From Aliidiomarina shirensis (GTDB lineage Bacteria > Pseudomonadota > Gammaproteobacteria > Enterobacterales > Alteromonadaceae), in contig NZ_PIPP01000002.1 of assembly GCF_003987345.1 (NCBI RefSeq), positions 671,274-735,273 on the forward strand: a stretch of 64,000 nucleotides of DNA, given 5' to 3'. A program made the position numbers and the translations under genes. The notes under the pieces are model-generated. The model made no database searches. It had not been told where the DNA came from and saw only the letters and a list, made by a program, of their open reading frames with translations. This document shows, piece after piece, positions 30,319 through 39,880 of the stretch (position 1 is its first letter; every line of letters begins with the position of its first letter).

Positions 30319-31077
30319 CTACATTAGCTTTATTCGTTTATACCCAAGCAAGTGCTCATTTTTCGCAAGCCATGTGTGCTCTTTCTGATAGTCGCCATAG
30401 ACTTGCTGGAGTAAGTTCCAAAATTTATCACTGTGGTCGTGTATTTTCAGGTGCGCCAGCTCGTGTGCTACGACATACGCCGCTGCGCGCTTGGGTGCGT
30501 AGACCAATCGCCAGTCCAATGACACGCAGCCAGCATGTGTACAACTCCCCCAGCGCTTACTCATTGTTTTCACGCGCACTGATGTCGCACCAATGCCCAG
30601 TAGCTCACCGTACTTTCTAACCAGCTTTGCTGTTTCTAGGTTAAATCTGTCTTTCAAAAAGTCGTGTATTGCGACTTCTATTTTGTCGTCATGCTCTTCA
30701 CTGGTCGCGTAGTTGGGATGGCTCACGTGCAAGCCGTTTTTATAGCTCACTATGGGGCTTTGCACGTCAGCTAGCTGTGTATGCAGCTTCACCAAGCGCC
30801 CCCAATACGGCAATTTTGCGCCCGTTCGGAATCTGGCAACTTTATGGGTTTTCTCATACAAGTCTTGCAGCGCTGCATAGTTTTCTATAATCCACTTATG
30901 CTTCTTTTTCAGCGCCAGCTGCACATCAGCAAGGGTTGCCTGCTCAGGTGCTGTGACCTGAAATTCATCCATTGTCATTTGCAGCTTTAATTTATTCGCT
31001 TGTGCGCTTTTCACTAAGCGATAAGGAATGTGCCTGCGGCCAATTACGATTTCATTGGCGCTGGTTTGCTCACTCAT
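30319..31077 (-). CDS. YgjP-like (M48/DUF45) zinc metallopeptidase-domain protein
   Basis: About 252 residues from ATG 31077 (preceded by GGAG and overlapping the hsdR stop); an in-frame ATG at 31116 would add 13 residues. The zinc motif HELAHLKIHDH (HExxH plus a third His) sits in the YgjP-like/DUF45 domain, preceded by SKRWGSCT. Such genes commonly ride at the 3' end of type I restriction operons. The overlap with hsdR shows translational coupling. Substrate unknown; it may process or regulate the restriction complex. Confidence 0.8.
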   Translation of the reverse strand: MSEQTSANEIVIGRRHIPYRLVKSAQANKLKLQMTMDEFQVTAPEQATLADVQLALKKKHKWIIENYAALQDLYEKTHKVARFRTGAKLPYWGRLVKLHTQLADVQSPIVSYKNGLHVSHPNYATSEEHDDKIEVAIHDFLKDRFNLETAKLVRKYGELLGIGATSVRVKTMSKRWGSCTHAGCVSLDWRLVYAPKRAAAYVVAHELAHLKIHDHSDKFWNLLQQVYGDYQKEHTWLAKNEHLLGYKRIKLM

Positions 31078-34000
31078 GCTGGCTCCGCGCAAAATGCTTG
31101 ATGGCAATTTGCTCAATTTCTATAGGAAGCTGTTTGAGTTGTTTACAGCCCAGCTGGTGTGCTGCGCTTCGTACTCGCTGCCTCAGCTCCTTTCTAAGCC
31201 CTTCTTTTGTGTGCCATAGCTTTGGTGCTAAGTCTATGTCTGAATAGAGCTGCTCGGCTGTTTCTGCAAGCTGTCGTTGGGTGTCTGCATCAACATCATC
31301 ACCCTCTATGGCTTCAATCACTTTCAAAAGCGCATGACCTTCAAAGCTCATGCCTGTGGCCTCGTATGCTTTGCCCTCTTCGTCTAACTGCTTGGCATAC
31401 TCTTGTGCGGCCCTTAACTTCTCACCCCAGCTTAATTGCTGGTCGTCCATGCGTTCAATCAGCTCTTTCAGCTTCTCACTGAACTTGGCGTACTGGTGTT
31501 GATTCTCTGCAAGCTTGGCTTCGGTGATTTTGCGAAGCTCTGTGGTTTTCTTCAATGCTGCTGCGCGTTTGTCGTCTTCGCTCTCATCCTCAGCACCTTC
31601 AAAGTCCTCCCAAAACTCACCATCAATCACACTGCGCAACTTCACAATGGTGGATAGCCCTGTCACGTGCAAATGCTCTTCTAGCATCTGGCGTATCTTC
31701 TCGCTGTACTCGGCTTGCTCAAAGCTTTCTTTTTTCTCAAATACTTGTTTACCGAACAGCAAAAAGTTAGCAAACCACTTTAGATCGTAACTCATTGGAA
31801 TAACGCAAGGATCTGGTGCAAGCGCTTCATATAACGTGACGAAGTTGCGCACTTTACGCTGGAACAATATCCATTCATCTTCTGTGCCGATGGCTTTAAT
31901 CAGTGCATCATATTCTGAGCGTACGTCTTTGCCTGTGCGCTTAATGCCTTTCACATACACCAGCAATTCACGTTGTGCCGCTTCAAGTTCGCTGCGTAAA
32001 CTGTCCAAGTCACGTATAGCGTTTTGTACGTCTTCCGCTCTGTAGCTTGCTAGAGCCTCATCTAAGTGCTTGCTCACGCCAATATAATCGACAATAAGGC
32101 CTTGTTTCTTCTTTGCGTCAGCTACGCGGTTCGTGCGCGCTATGGCTTGCAGTAAGGTGTGCTCTTTTAGTGGTTTATCTAAATACATTACCGCTTCTGC
32201 CGGCGCATCAAAGCCTGTTAGCAGTTTGTCGCACACAATCAGAATTTGTGGGTTGGTGTGCCGCTCCTTAAAACGTCTTTTTAGCTCGTCTTCGGCGGTG
32301 TCATCAACATACCAAGTCACCAGTTTTTCACGCACTTCATTCTTGTGCTGGTTTTCGCTGGGCTTATCATCTTCTTGTGATTTGCTGTACACACAGGCTG
32401 TCGCTTCTTGCGACAATCGCAGGGCATCTTCTTTACTCATGCCTTGTCGTTCGTACTCTGATGCAATCAGACTATCGAGTGCTTGCTTGTAGAGCACAAC
32501 GGCTTCTCTGTCGTAGGCTACCAGCTGTGCTTTGAAGCCATCTGGCTTAGCGTAATCTTTGAAGTGCGTCCATAAATCAAACGCAATCAACTCAATGCGT
32601 TTGGGGTGTTTTACTAAGTCTGCTAAACGCACGCCACGCTTTTTAATCTGCGCCAGCTGCTCATCACTTAAATCTGCAAACCAAATATCAAACAGGCTAT
32701 CAATTTTAGCTTCGTCAATTTGCCATTCGGTCTTGCGACTAGTGTAGTGAATGGGCACAGTGGCGTTGTCACGTACAGCATCATCAATGCCGTACTTGTC
32801 CAAGTAACCCTCACCTACCACACCAAAGTTCTCATAGGTGTTCTTGTCGTTCTTTTTGACTGGCGTGCCCGTAAAGCCAAAGAAGGTAGCGCTGGGCAGT
32901 GTGGCGCGCAGGGCTGCGCCTAAGTCTTTTTCTTGCGTTCTGTGGCACTCGTCCACCATCACAATCCAATTTTCACTATTAGGAATTGCTTTGGTGCTGC
33001 CCTCAAACTTGAATATGGTGCTGATGAGTGTTTGCCCATCTACACCTGTACTCATTAGTTCGCGCAGTTGTTTGATGCTTTTGATGGGTGTGGGATTCGG
33101 CAGGCCTGTATTTTCAAATGTGCTGGAAATCTGACCGTCTAAGTCTTTGCGGTCGGTAAGCACAAGCAAATTGGGATTGGCAAGCGCTGAACTTTGCCCT
33201 TTTTCTATTTTTACCGTTCTGTGGTGCTTTAACTTGAGCGCAGCAAATACCATTGTTAGTGATTTACCACTGCCTTGTGTATGCCAGATAAGGCCACGTT
33301 TATGCTTGCCCTCTGCAACACGCTCTACCATCTTATTGACCGCACGAAACTGCTGATAACGGGCGATTTTCTTAATCACTTTGCCATCTTCACGCTCAAA
33401 CACTGCAAAGTGCGCCAGCAAATCCAACAAGCGGCCAGGCTCAAGTAATGACCACAAGCCTTTATGCAGTTCGTTATCAAAGTCTTCTTCGCGTGGGTAG
33501 GTGTCACGCCAGTAGCCGTAAAACTTAGCAGGTGAGCCAGTTGCGCCATAAAGCACCGTTGTGCCATCGGTTACGATGTTAAACAGGTTAGTGAAAAACA
33601 GGCGTGGAATATCACGCTCGTATTGCTTTAGCTGGTCAAAGGCTTCACCGTTTTTATCTTTATGATTAATGGGTGACTTTGCTTCGATAACCACAAGCGG
33701 AATACCATTCACATACAAAACAACATCAGGTATGCGGCTTTTTTCCGCTTTCACATAGAGCTGTTGAGTGACAGCGAGCTGGTTGTTACTGGGGTTTTGG
33801 AAGTCGATAACTTTGAGGGTCTTCTGAGTGGCTTGCCCTTCAACATTGCGCGCAAAGTCGCCACGCATTATCTCAATCCACTCCTCATTGCCTTCTTTGC
33901 GCATCAGCTCTGCGGCTGCGGCTATTGCATCTTGCTCTGAAATACCATTCAAGCGCTGCAAAGCAGTAATAAGGTGTGGGCGGAAAATGACTTGGTTTTC

Positions 34001-34117
34001 AGCTCCTCGCAGTGCTGCGTGCTGCTCTTTGTCTACGAACTCGTAACCAAGCGTTAATAAATACTCAAGTATCGGCTTTTCAGCGAAATGCCATTCCGCG
34101 CCACGTCCTTTCATCAT
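31070..34117 (-). CDS. hsdR: Type I restriction enzyme R subunit
   Basis: 1015 residues. N-terminal nuclease domain with PD-(D/E)XK residues (VVIEAKSP about 150), then an SF2 translocase: Walker A region IWHTQGSGKS, DECH box in MVDECHRTQ, FGFTGTP motif, and helicase motif VI (LLQAIARTNR). The C-terminal helical part contacts the methylase. It cuts DNA after ATP-driven translocation when the HsdS target is unmethylated. hsdR begins 4 nt inside hsdS (ATGA), so expression is coupled. Confidence 0.95.
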   Translation of the reverse strand: MMKGRGAEWHFAEKPILEYLLTLGYEFVDKEQHAALRGAENQVIFRPHLITALQRLNGISEQDAIAAAAELMRKEGNEEWIEIMRGDFARNVEGQATQKTLKVIDFQNPSNNQLAVTQQLYVKAEKSRIPDVVLYVNGIPLVVIEAKSPINHKDKNGEAFDQLKQYERDIPRLFFTNLFNIVTDGTTVLYGATGSPAKFYGYWRDTYPREEDFDNELHKGLWSLLEPGRLLDLLAHFAVFEREDGKVIKKIARYQQFRAVNKMVERVAEGKHKRGLIWHTQGSGKSLTMVFAALKLKHHRTVKIEKGQSSALANPNLLVLTDRKDLDGQISSTFENTGLPNPTPIKSIKQLRELMSTGVDGQTLISTIFKFEGSTKAIPNSENWIVMVDECHRTQEKDLGAALRATLPSATFFGFTGTPVKKNDKNTYENFGVVGEGYLDKYGIDDAVRDNATVPIHYTSRKTEWQIDEAKIDSLFDIWFADLSDEQLAQIKKRGVRLADLVKHPKRIELIAFDLWTHFKDYAKPDGFKAQLVAYDREAVVLYKQALDSLIASEYERQGMSKEDALRLSQEATACVYSKSQEDDKPSENQHKNEVREKLVTWYVDDTAEDELKRRFKERHTNPQILIVCDKLLTGFDAPAEAVMYLDKPLKEHTLLQAIARTNRVADAKKKQGLIVDYIGVSKHLDEALASYRAEDVQNAIRDLDSLRSELEAAQRELLVYVKGIKRTGKDVRSEYDALIKAIGTEDEWILFQRKVRNFVTLYEALAPDPCVIPMSYDLKWFANFLLFGKQVFEKKESFEQAEYSEKIRQMLEEHLHVTGLSTIVKLRSVIDGEFWEDFEGAEDESEDDKRAAALKKTTELRKITEAKLAENQHQYAKFSEKLKELIERMDDQQLSWGEKLRAAQEYAKQLDEEGKAYEATGMSFEGHALLKVIEAIEGDDVDADTQRQLAETAEQLYSDIDLAPKLWHTKEGLRKELRQRVRSAAHQLGCKQLKQLPIEIEQIAIKHFARSQHE

Positions 34118-35373
34118 ACTGTCCTTACTTTTCCTGTGAGCAAGTCGTCCATTAAGCCATTTTTGAGCTTTGCAAAGCTGCTCAGCCTTACTTCATGTTG
34201 CAAGCAAAAGTCTTCCAAAGCCATTAAAGCACCTGAAATCTCTTCCTGCTGTTTGATTGGTGGTAGCAATACTGGCAAGTTGCCTATAATTTGGGTATTC
34301 AGATTGAGCATCGTTGCACCTACTGCATTGGCATGCAACCAGTCGATAGCTTTATGATTGGTAAAAAGAAATCGGAGAAAGTGCGCATTAACCAATTCTT
34401 TCTTTGGACGCAGTCTTAAACAGCCAGTACCGCAGATTGCTTTTTCTACACCGTAGTAGATCGCAACTTTGGATAAGTCACCACGCCTAGCAAAAAGAAC
34501 ATCACCTACTTCCAAAGTGTGCTTGTCCAAATCATTGGCTTTTTCAGCAGTGATAATAGAAGCACTTTCGAAGTCAATTTGCCCGTTTTTTATATTTTTA
34601 GGCATTATTACTCTGCAAGCACCTTGCTCTTCAACGTCAATATGCTCGTTTGCTTTTAACTGGCTTCCAAATGGCCCCGTTTGCAGACCTTTCGGTTCTG
34701 CCAAATCTTTAGCCGTTAAACTTTGCCACCCCTCAGGCACTTCACCACGCTCAATGGCTTCACTACCCAAGCCACCTGTTAGCAACTCTTCCATCAAGCC
34801 TTGCTTGACGCGCTCCGCTTGCTTAATTAAACGCTGCGTAGCTTGTATGCTTTTATCCACGCTACTGAGCACTTCGGCAATGCGTTTTTGCTCGGTGAGT
34901 GGGGGAATCAAAAGGTACGAATTACTTAATTGTTTAATTGTAAGCGAGTCAACTGTCGTACCATTACCTGAATCAAGCTGGTTCTTAAAGGAAGCGGAGT
35001 TCAACCAATAATTTATGAACAAGCTGTTTACATCCGCTTTTTTGCTTAACCACAGTACACTTGCATCTTTGAAGTAAAACTCCTCACTCTCTTTTACGCA
35101 ATATGTATTACCAATCGTACCGATAGCCGTTATCAGTATGTCACCTTTTGATGGCACGCCAGACTTCTCAGCGAATGTTCGGTATAGCTCCTCATCAATG
35201 AACAGCTCATTATCCACACTCCCATGCTCAGATAACGCAGTAATTTCGCGCCCTCTGTAAAATGGAATACCCTGCTTGCGCCACTGCTTTTGAAGCACCC
35301 TTTTGCTAGATTTCACATCAAAGCATTCTGTAAGCCTCTGCCGTTGCCACCCCTCAGGCACTTCATTCAACAT
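34114..35373 (-). CDS. hsdS: Type I restriction-modification specificity subunit
   Basis: 419 residues with two target-recognition domains (about 1-150 and 215-370), each followed by a conserved helical spacer (IPPLTEQKRIAEVLSSVD near 155 and LPPIKQQEEISGALMALE near 375). The two half-subunits read the two halves of a bipartite target. The recognition sequence cannot be predicted by eye. It overlaps hsdM by 11 nt and hsdR by 4 nt. No second hsdS or invertible repeats were seen, so no evidence of phase variation. Confidence 0.93.
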   Translation of the reverse strand: MLNEVPEGWQRQRLTECFDVKSSKRVLQKQWRKQGIPFYRGREITALSEHGSVDNELFIDEELYRTFAEKSGVPSKGDILITAIGTIGNTYCVKESEEFYFKDASVLWLSKKADVNSLFINYWLNSASFKNQLDSGNGTTVDSLTIKQLSNSYLLIPPLTEQKRIAEVLSSVDKSIQATQRLIKQAERVKQGLMEELLTGGLGSEAIERGEVPEGWQSLTAKDLAEPKGLQTGPFGSQLKANEHIDVEEQGACRVIMPKNIKNGQIDFESASIITAEKANDLDKHTLEVGDVLFARRGDLSKVAIYYGVEKAICGTGCLRLRPKKELVNAHFLRFLFTNHKAIDWLHANAVGATMLNLNTQIIGNLPVLLPPIKQQEEISGALMALEDFCLQHEVRLSSFAKLKNGLMDDLLTGKVRTV

Positions 35374-36850
35374 AACCCAGCTCCTTTAAGTGCTGCATCA
35401 TGCGCTTCTCCGCCTCGTTACGCGCTTCTGTCAGTTCAAGCAAGTGCTGCACTTCCATAGCCACGTCAATTTGTTCTGCGGCTTCTCCTAAGTTCACATA
35501 GCGTGTGATGTTTAGGTTGTAGTCATTAGCAGCAATGTCGTTTGTTGCGACAAGTGCGCTCAAGCGCTCTTCATCAGCAAAAGCTAAGTAGGCTTTAGTT
35601 AATGTCGCAATGTGGCCATCACGCAAGTAGTTTTGTGAGCGCCCGTCTTCAAACTGCTCTGCACCATTCACTATCATGACTTTATTTTTTAAGTGCTCTG
35701 GCTTGGACTTGTTGAGCAGTAAAATAGCAGCTGGGATGCCTGCACCATAGAATAGGTTAGGCGCAAGCCCAATCACGCCTTCTACGATGTCAGCTTCAAT
35801 CATAGCTTGTCGTATCTTGCCCTCTGTGCCTGCACGGAACAGCACACCATGTGGCACAACCACTGCCAGCTTACCATTCTGGTTCAAGCTTGCGAGCATG
35901 TGCTGTACAAAGGCTAAATCACCATAACTAGCGGGTGGGCAGCCGTATATGTCACGCCCATATGCATCACCGTTTTTCCACTGCGTATGCCCCCACTCTT
36001 TCAATGAAAACGGTGGGTTGGCAATAACACGGTCAAAACTGCGTAATGCTTTGGCATCGTCACTCACTAAGTGCTTAGGCTCTCTGAGCGTGTCACCACG
36101 CTTTACATCTGCATCATCAATGTCATGCAAAAACAAGTTCATCTGGCAAATTGCCCACGTGTTCAAGTTACGCTCTTGTCCATACAAACTTAGTGAGCGT
36201 GGGTTTTTACCATGCCGTTCAACTGAGCGATACGCTTCGAGCAACATACCACCACTACCGCAGGTTGGGTCATAAACGCTCATGCCTTCGTCTATTTCCA
36301 AGCACTCCACCATCAAGCGCACAACTTCTTTGGGGGTATAGAATTCACCTCCACGCTTACCGCCATCGTCGGCAAATTGCTTGATGAGGTATTCGTAAGC
36401 ATTACCTAAAATATCAGCTTCAACGTTGCTATTGCGTAAATCGTACTTTTCAAAGTGCTGCAATAGTCGCTCAATCAACTCATCGCTAAACTGGTCCTTA
36501 TTGTTGAAATCTACACTTTGAAAAATGCCACGCAATTTGAAGTTAGCATCTTCAATTGCTTGAAAGGCTGCGTTTAGATGTTCACCGATATTAGTGGTGT
36601 TGTTACGAATATCAGCCCAGCGCTGTCCTTCTGGCAGGTCAAAGCGATGCTCATCCGCATCAGCTGCAAGCTCCTTGTCGCCATATTCAGCGAGCCGTTG
36701 CTCATACTCCTCCTGCCAAACGTCATTCAGACGCTTGTAAAAAAGGACTGCGAAGATATAGTTTTTATAAGTGCCAGAATCAACTGCGCCCCACAATATG
36801 TTAGCTGCACCCCACAAGTGCTGCTCTAATTCGTTTAGTGTTACTGCCAT
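35363..36850 (-). CDS. hsdM: Type I restriction-modification DNA methyltransferase
   Basis: 495 residues. The helical N-terminal HsdM_N domain (AANILWGAVDSGTYKNYIF) is followed by an adenine-N6 methyltransferase core: GGEFYTPKEVVRLMVE, the SAM-binding motif DPTCGSGGML and the catalytic NPPF in VIANPPFSLKEWG. First gene of the hsdM-hsdS-hsdR-peptidase operon; an Xre-type gene lies 108 nt upstream on the same strand. Confidence 0.95.
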   Translation of the reverse strand: MAVTLNELEQHLWGAANILWGAVDSGTYKNYIFAVLFYKRLNDVWQEEYEQRLAEYGDKELAADADEHRFDLPEGQRWADIRNNTTNIGEHLNAAFQAIEDANFKLRGIFQSVDFNNKDQFSDELIERLLQHFEKYDLRNSNVEADILGNAYEYLIKQFADDGGKRGGEFYTPKEVVRLMVECLEIDEGMSVYDPTCGSGGMLLEAYRSVERHGKNPRSLSLYGQERNLNTWAICQMNLFLHDIDDADVKRGDTLREPKHLVSDDAKALRSFDRVIANPPFSLKEWGHTQWKNGDAYGRDIYGCPPASYGDLAFVQHMLASLNQNGKLAVVVPHGVLFRAGTEGKIRQAMIEADIVEGVIGLAPNLFYGAGIPAAILLLNKSKPEHLKNKVMIVNGAEQFEDGRSQNYLRDGHIATLTKAYLAFADEERLSALVATNDIAANDYNLNITRYVNLGEAAEQIDVAMEVQHLLELTEARNEAEKRMMQHLKELGYVE

Positions 36851-36958
36851 TCCTGATATCCCTAACCTTCCGTATATAATTAGCCGATTACCATATCTAA
36901 ATTAAAAATTTTATATTCAAAACTTGAATTCAATGATGGCTAGTACTTTAGTTCATTA

Positions 36959-37168
36959 TTAATCACTCAAGGATTCCAATAAATCACCGACATCACATTC
37001 AAAATATTTACACAACACATCTAACGCAACAAAATCAATACGCTGAGCTGTTTCTTTGTAGAGTAGGGTGACCGTATTACGGTTCAATCCTGTTTCGCGT
37101 GCAACATCCATTATCTTGAGCTTGCGCTCGCCCATCATTCTCGCCAAATGACACTTAATCATAACCAC
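36959..37168 (-). CDS. Xre-family (YozG-like) transcriptional regulator
   Basis: 69 residues consisting of one Cro/CI-type helix-turn-helix (MMGERKLKIMDVARETGLNR then NTVTLLYKE). It sits between the restriction operon (same strand) and the divergent integrase operon, so it could control either one; small Xre proteins of this kind often act as controller proteins for restriction loci. The first ATG may be followed by a better one at 37162. Confidence 0.8.
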   Translation of the reverse strand: MVMIKCHLARMMGERKLKIMDVARETGLNRNTVTLLYKETAQRIDFVALDVLCKYFECDVGDLLESLSD

Positions 37169-37188
37169 CTCGCAAAAATGTCATCCAA

Positions 37189-37237
37189 AATGGCAAAAAG
37201 CGGTTGTAAATGTATTTTTGTGTGCTAATATGCCATT
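37189..37237. promoter_or_regulatory. Divergent promoter with inverted half-sites AATGGCA/TGCCATT
   Basis: A plausible sigma-70 promoter for the integrase operon (TTGTAA at 37204, 16 bp, TAATAT at 37226) is bracketed by the inverted heptamers AATGGCA (37189) and TGCCATT (37231). Likely operator half-sites for the adjacent Xre or HTH proteins. Confidence 0.45.
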
Positions 37238-37306
37238 CAGGATAACAATTTGAATTTCAGAAATACTTATTGTTATTTAATCTATCACTTAACTAAGGAG
37301 GTTGCC

Positions 37307-37546
37307 ATGTTAAATGACATGACACTTTTGACCACTGAGGAGCTCTCTGAGCGAATCAAATACGACCCTCGAACCATTCGCGAGCGCTTAAAAGATTCTG
37401 TGCTTCTTGAGGGCGTTCACTATATCCGTCCGTTTGGTGGGCGAAAAATTCTTTTCTTATGGGAAACAATTCGCGATGACATGGGTAAATTCTCCAGTCA
37501 CTCGCTTGCGATTCCGATGGCCAGAGGAGGTGCAGCTCATGGGTAG
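37307..37546 (+). CDS. Small DNA-binding protein (excisionase/AlpA-like)
   Basis: 79 residues from ATG 37307, behind a strong RBS (AAGGAGG). The central segment ELSERIKYDPRTIRERLKDS followed by RPFGGRKILFLWETI resembles the winged-HTH of excisionase- or AlpA-like proteins. Its stop overlaps the integrase start (ATGGGTAG), so it is coupled to the integrase, as expected for a recombination directionality factor. Confidence 0.65.
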   Translation: MLNDMTLLTTEELSERIKYDPRTIRERLKDSVLLEGVHYIRPFGGRKILFLWETIRDDMGKFSSHSLAIPMARGGAAHG

Positions 37547-38726
37547 TGTAAATGTGAGACCAGAAACCGGAAAACTGTATGTAGACTTTCGCTACAAAGG
37601 GGTTCGCTGTAAAGAAATGACGGCTCTTTCGGATACGCGAGTAAACCGTAAAAAGGTAGAAAAGCTTTTGGAGCGTATTGAAGCGGAAATCACCTTGGGA
37701 ACATTTTCGTATTCACGGTACTTTCCCGATAGCCCAAGGGCACAAAAGTTCGACCGAATGGAGGTAAGCCACACGTGCGAAACTCCACCGTTCCGCATAT
37801 TTGCTGAGGATTGGTTCGCAGAAATGCTGATTCAATGGCGCAAGTCGCATTCGGACACGGTACGCAACACGCTCGACCGATACCTTATACCTAATTTCGG
37901 TGAAAAAGAGGTTGGCCGCATTACGAAGACAGAGATTATGCAGTTCCGTTCATCACTAGCCAAAGTTACACAACGGAACAGCAAAGGACTCTCACCATCT
38001 CGTATCAATCACATCATGACGCCATTGCGAATGATTATGAATGAAGCAGCCAACCGATTTAATTTTAGCTCACCTTACGTTGGGATTAAATCACTAAAGG
38101 TACCGCGCACTGATGTTGAGCCTTTTTCACTCGAAGAGGTTCAACTCATCATTAAAAGTGTGCGGGAAGATTTTCGGCAGTATTTTACTGTACGCTTCTT
38201 TACAGGGATGCGGACCGCGGAGGTTGATGGCCTGACTTGGGATTCTGTCGATTTCGAGCGCCGGCAAATCAATATCCGAAGCACGGTTGTTAATGGTCGG
38301 ACAGAAAGCACGAAAACCGATGGCTCGTATCGCACGATTGAGATGAGTGACATTGTTTACAAAGCATTACTTGAGCAACGTAAACACACACATGAATTTG
38401 ATTATGTGTTCTGCACCCGCGTTGGCACACCGCTTTCTCACGGCAATGTGCGAAAGCGAGTCTGGTATCCCTTGCTTGCTCATCTAGGCCTTAACAAACG
38501 TCGGCTGTATCAAACACGCCATACAACGGCGACGTTGTGGCTCGCTGCCGGCGAGAGTCCTGAGTGGATAGCTCGGCAAATGGGCCATAGCTCAACTGAG
38601 ATGCTCTTTCGTGTTTATTCACGCTACGTGCCTAATCTCACACGTCAAGATGGCTCAGCATTCGAACGCCTATTGAAACAGAACTTCGATGTTCAAGAGC
38701 TGGAGACCCACCATGATGAATCATAA
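37539..38726 (+). CDS. int: Tyrosine-type site-specific integrase
   Basis: 395 residues from ATG 37539 with RBS AGAGGAGG. Domains: N-terminal arm-binding region (DUF3596-like, about 1-75), core-binding domain (about 90-190), catalytic domain (about 210-375). Catalytic residues: Arg in FFTGMRTAEVDGL, Lys in the beta-hairpin, the box YQTRHTTAT (Tyr in place of the first His of HxxR, common in this family), QMGHSS and the nucleophile in VYSRY. It is the likely integrase of the island that borders on the tRNA-Arg, although its gene lies 9 kb from the tRNA. Confidence 0.92.
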   Translation: MGSVNVRPETGKLYVDFRYKGVRCKEMTALSDTRVNRKKVEKLLERIEAEITLGTFSYSRYFPDSPRAQKFDRMEVSHTCETPPFRIFAEDWFAEMLIQWRKSHSDTVRNTLDRYLIPNFGEKEVGRITKTEIMQFRSSLAKVTQRNSKGLSPSRINHIMTPLRMIMNEAANRFNFSSPYVGIKSLKVPRTDVEPFSLEEVQLIIKSVREDFRQYFTVRFFTGMRTAEVDGLTWDSVDFERRQINIRSTVVNGRTESTKTDGSYRTIEMSDIVYKALLEQRKHTHEFDYVFCTRVGTPLSHGNVRKRVWYPLLAHLGLNKRRLYQTRHTTATLWLAAGESPEWIARQMGHSSTEMLFRVYSRYVPNLTRQDGSAFERLLKQNFDVQELETHHDES

Positions 38727-39042
38727 CCACACGCGCCATCTTGCTCACACAATTGAACTTCGAAGTGATGCTAAAGAGTTTGCGGAAGCGCTTGCGAAAA
38801 ACTTGATGGTATCGCTCCACGTTATACCTGGTGGCGATTTAGTCCCGCATCTTGGATGTGGCACTGAAGAAGATAATCTCGAAGCCATTGAGAGTTGGGT
38901 TTACATGGTCTGCACCTGCCTCAAACTTCCTTTCTCATCGGATCAATTGCCTTGCCTCGAAAGCATGCTCGAGCCAGTGTTGTTCGCACTTGAAGAACAA
39001 CTCGGATATCGATTGCGCAGGAGGGTTCAATATGTCGGTTAA
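38713..39042 (+). CDS. Uncharacterised small protein of the integrase operon
   Basis: 109 residues, overlapping the integrase stop by 14 nt and the next gene by 11 nt. No domain recognised; it is acidic in the middle, with two cysteines near the centre (MVCTC). Position in the operon suggests a role linked to the element. Confidence 0.6.
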   Translation: MMNHNHTRHLAHTIELRSDAKEFAEALAKNLMVSLHVIPGGDLVPHLGCGTEEDNLEAIESWVYMVCTCLKLPFSSDQLPCLESMLEPVLFALEEQLGYRLRRRVQYVG

Positions 39043-39415
39043 TCACACGACTATGTCGGGACATCGTTCCCGACATAGTCACGACACTGAACAATCGCTT
39101 TTGAGTATTAAGGAAGCAGCAGAAGTTGCCGGCATTACCGAGCGAACCATTAACCGCTTGATAGCGAGTCACGAAATTCAATCAATGAAGTCAGGCAAAC
39201 GCCGGTTGATTTGGCGCGAATCGTTACTCACATGGAAACGACATCGTCGGCGCAGGTTGTCAGGACACTGTCCTGATATGGGTCACGATGTAGTTAAGGC
39301 CATTGAAGAGTTGAAAGAGTTGATTCTAAAAGCAATCGAGCTTTATCAACCTGACAGTTTTCGCAAGCTCCAACACAAACATTTTGCTCAAGAGAGTTCG
39401 CGCGAGCAAAAATAA
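39032..39415 (+). CDS. Helix-turn-helix (excisionase-family) protein with embedded palindromes
   Basis: 127 residues from ATG 39032 (RBS AGGAGGG). Residues about 25-70 form an excisionase-type HTH (LLSIKEAAEVAGITERTINR, followed by KRRLIWRESLLTWKRHRRRR). The DNA carries two perfect palindromes inside the coding frame (39051-39078 and 39260-39276), each encoding an SGH-type peptide, on both sides of the HTH. It is the last gene of the overlapping int operon. Confidence 0.7.
   Translation: MSVNHTTMSGHRSRHSHDTEQSLLSIKEAAEVAGITERTINRLIASHEIQSMKSGKRRLIWRESLLTWKRHRRRRLSGHCPDMGHDVVKAIEELKELILKAIELYQPDSFRKLQHKHFAQESSREQK
39051..39078. repeat. Perfect 11-bp-arm inverted repeat inside a coding sequence
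   Basis: CTATGTCGGGA and TCCCGACATAG are exact reverse complements separated by CATCGT. It lies 19 bp after the start codon of the HTH gene. Confidence 0.85.
39260..39276. repeat. Second, related palindrome TCAGGACA-C-TGTCCTGA
   Basis: Perfect 8-bp arms around one base. It shares the TGTCrGGACA core with the palindrome 200 bp upstream, indicating a repeated element or protein-binding site within the same gene. Confidence 0.8.
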
Positions 39416-39463
39416 TCTTGATGAGTAAACAGTTAAATTAACGCCAATAGTAAGGAAAAATAC

Positions 39464-39880
39464 ATGCAAAATCTCAAACCACAAACTGAAATTCGCTTTG
39501 ATTTCGACTTAACAAAACCGCTTCGTGAGCAATGCCCATACGAATCATTAGGCATTCCCGAGCTGTGCTCACTTCACTTTCCATACCCTTTCTCGTATCG
39601 AGATATTGATGAAAGCACCTACAAATCAGTTCTAATGGAGATATACCATCAAATAGAAAATAACCTAAAGAAAGAGTCGTTCCTCGACATCGAGCATCTT
39701 TTCCCTGAGCCTCTAAGCTTAGCTTTCAAACACGCTGCACTTTGTTGGATCCACACTAATATGTTTAATAACGATAGGCTGGTTAGTCCAAGTATCGCCC
39801 CTCAAATACTCAAAGAATTCAGAGTTGGTATTCTGGCCACTCGGCGCCCGAGAAGCTTTAAAGACTTAATGAAGCTATAG
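39464..39880 (+). CDS. Hypothetical protein
   Basis: 138 residues, preceded by RBS AAGGA. Soluble, with no recognised motif. It follows the int operon on the same strand after 48 nt and ends just before a stem-loop at 39889-39920. Confidence 0.6.
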   Translation: MQNLKPQTEIRFDFDLTKPLREQCPYESLGIPELCSLHFPYPFSYRDIDESTYKSVLMEIYHQIENNLKKESFLDIEHLFPEPLSLAFKHAALCWIHTNMFNNDRLVSPSIAPQILKEFRVGILATRRPRSFKDLMKL

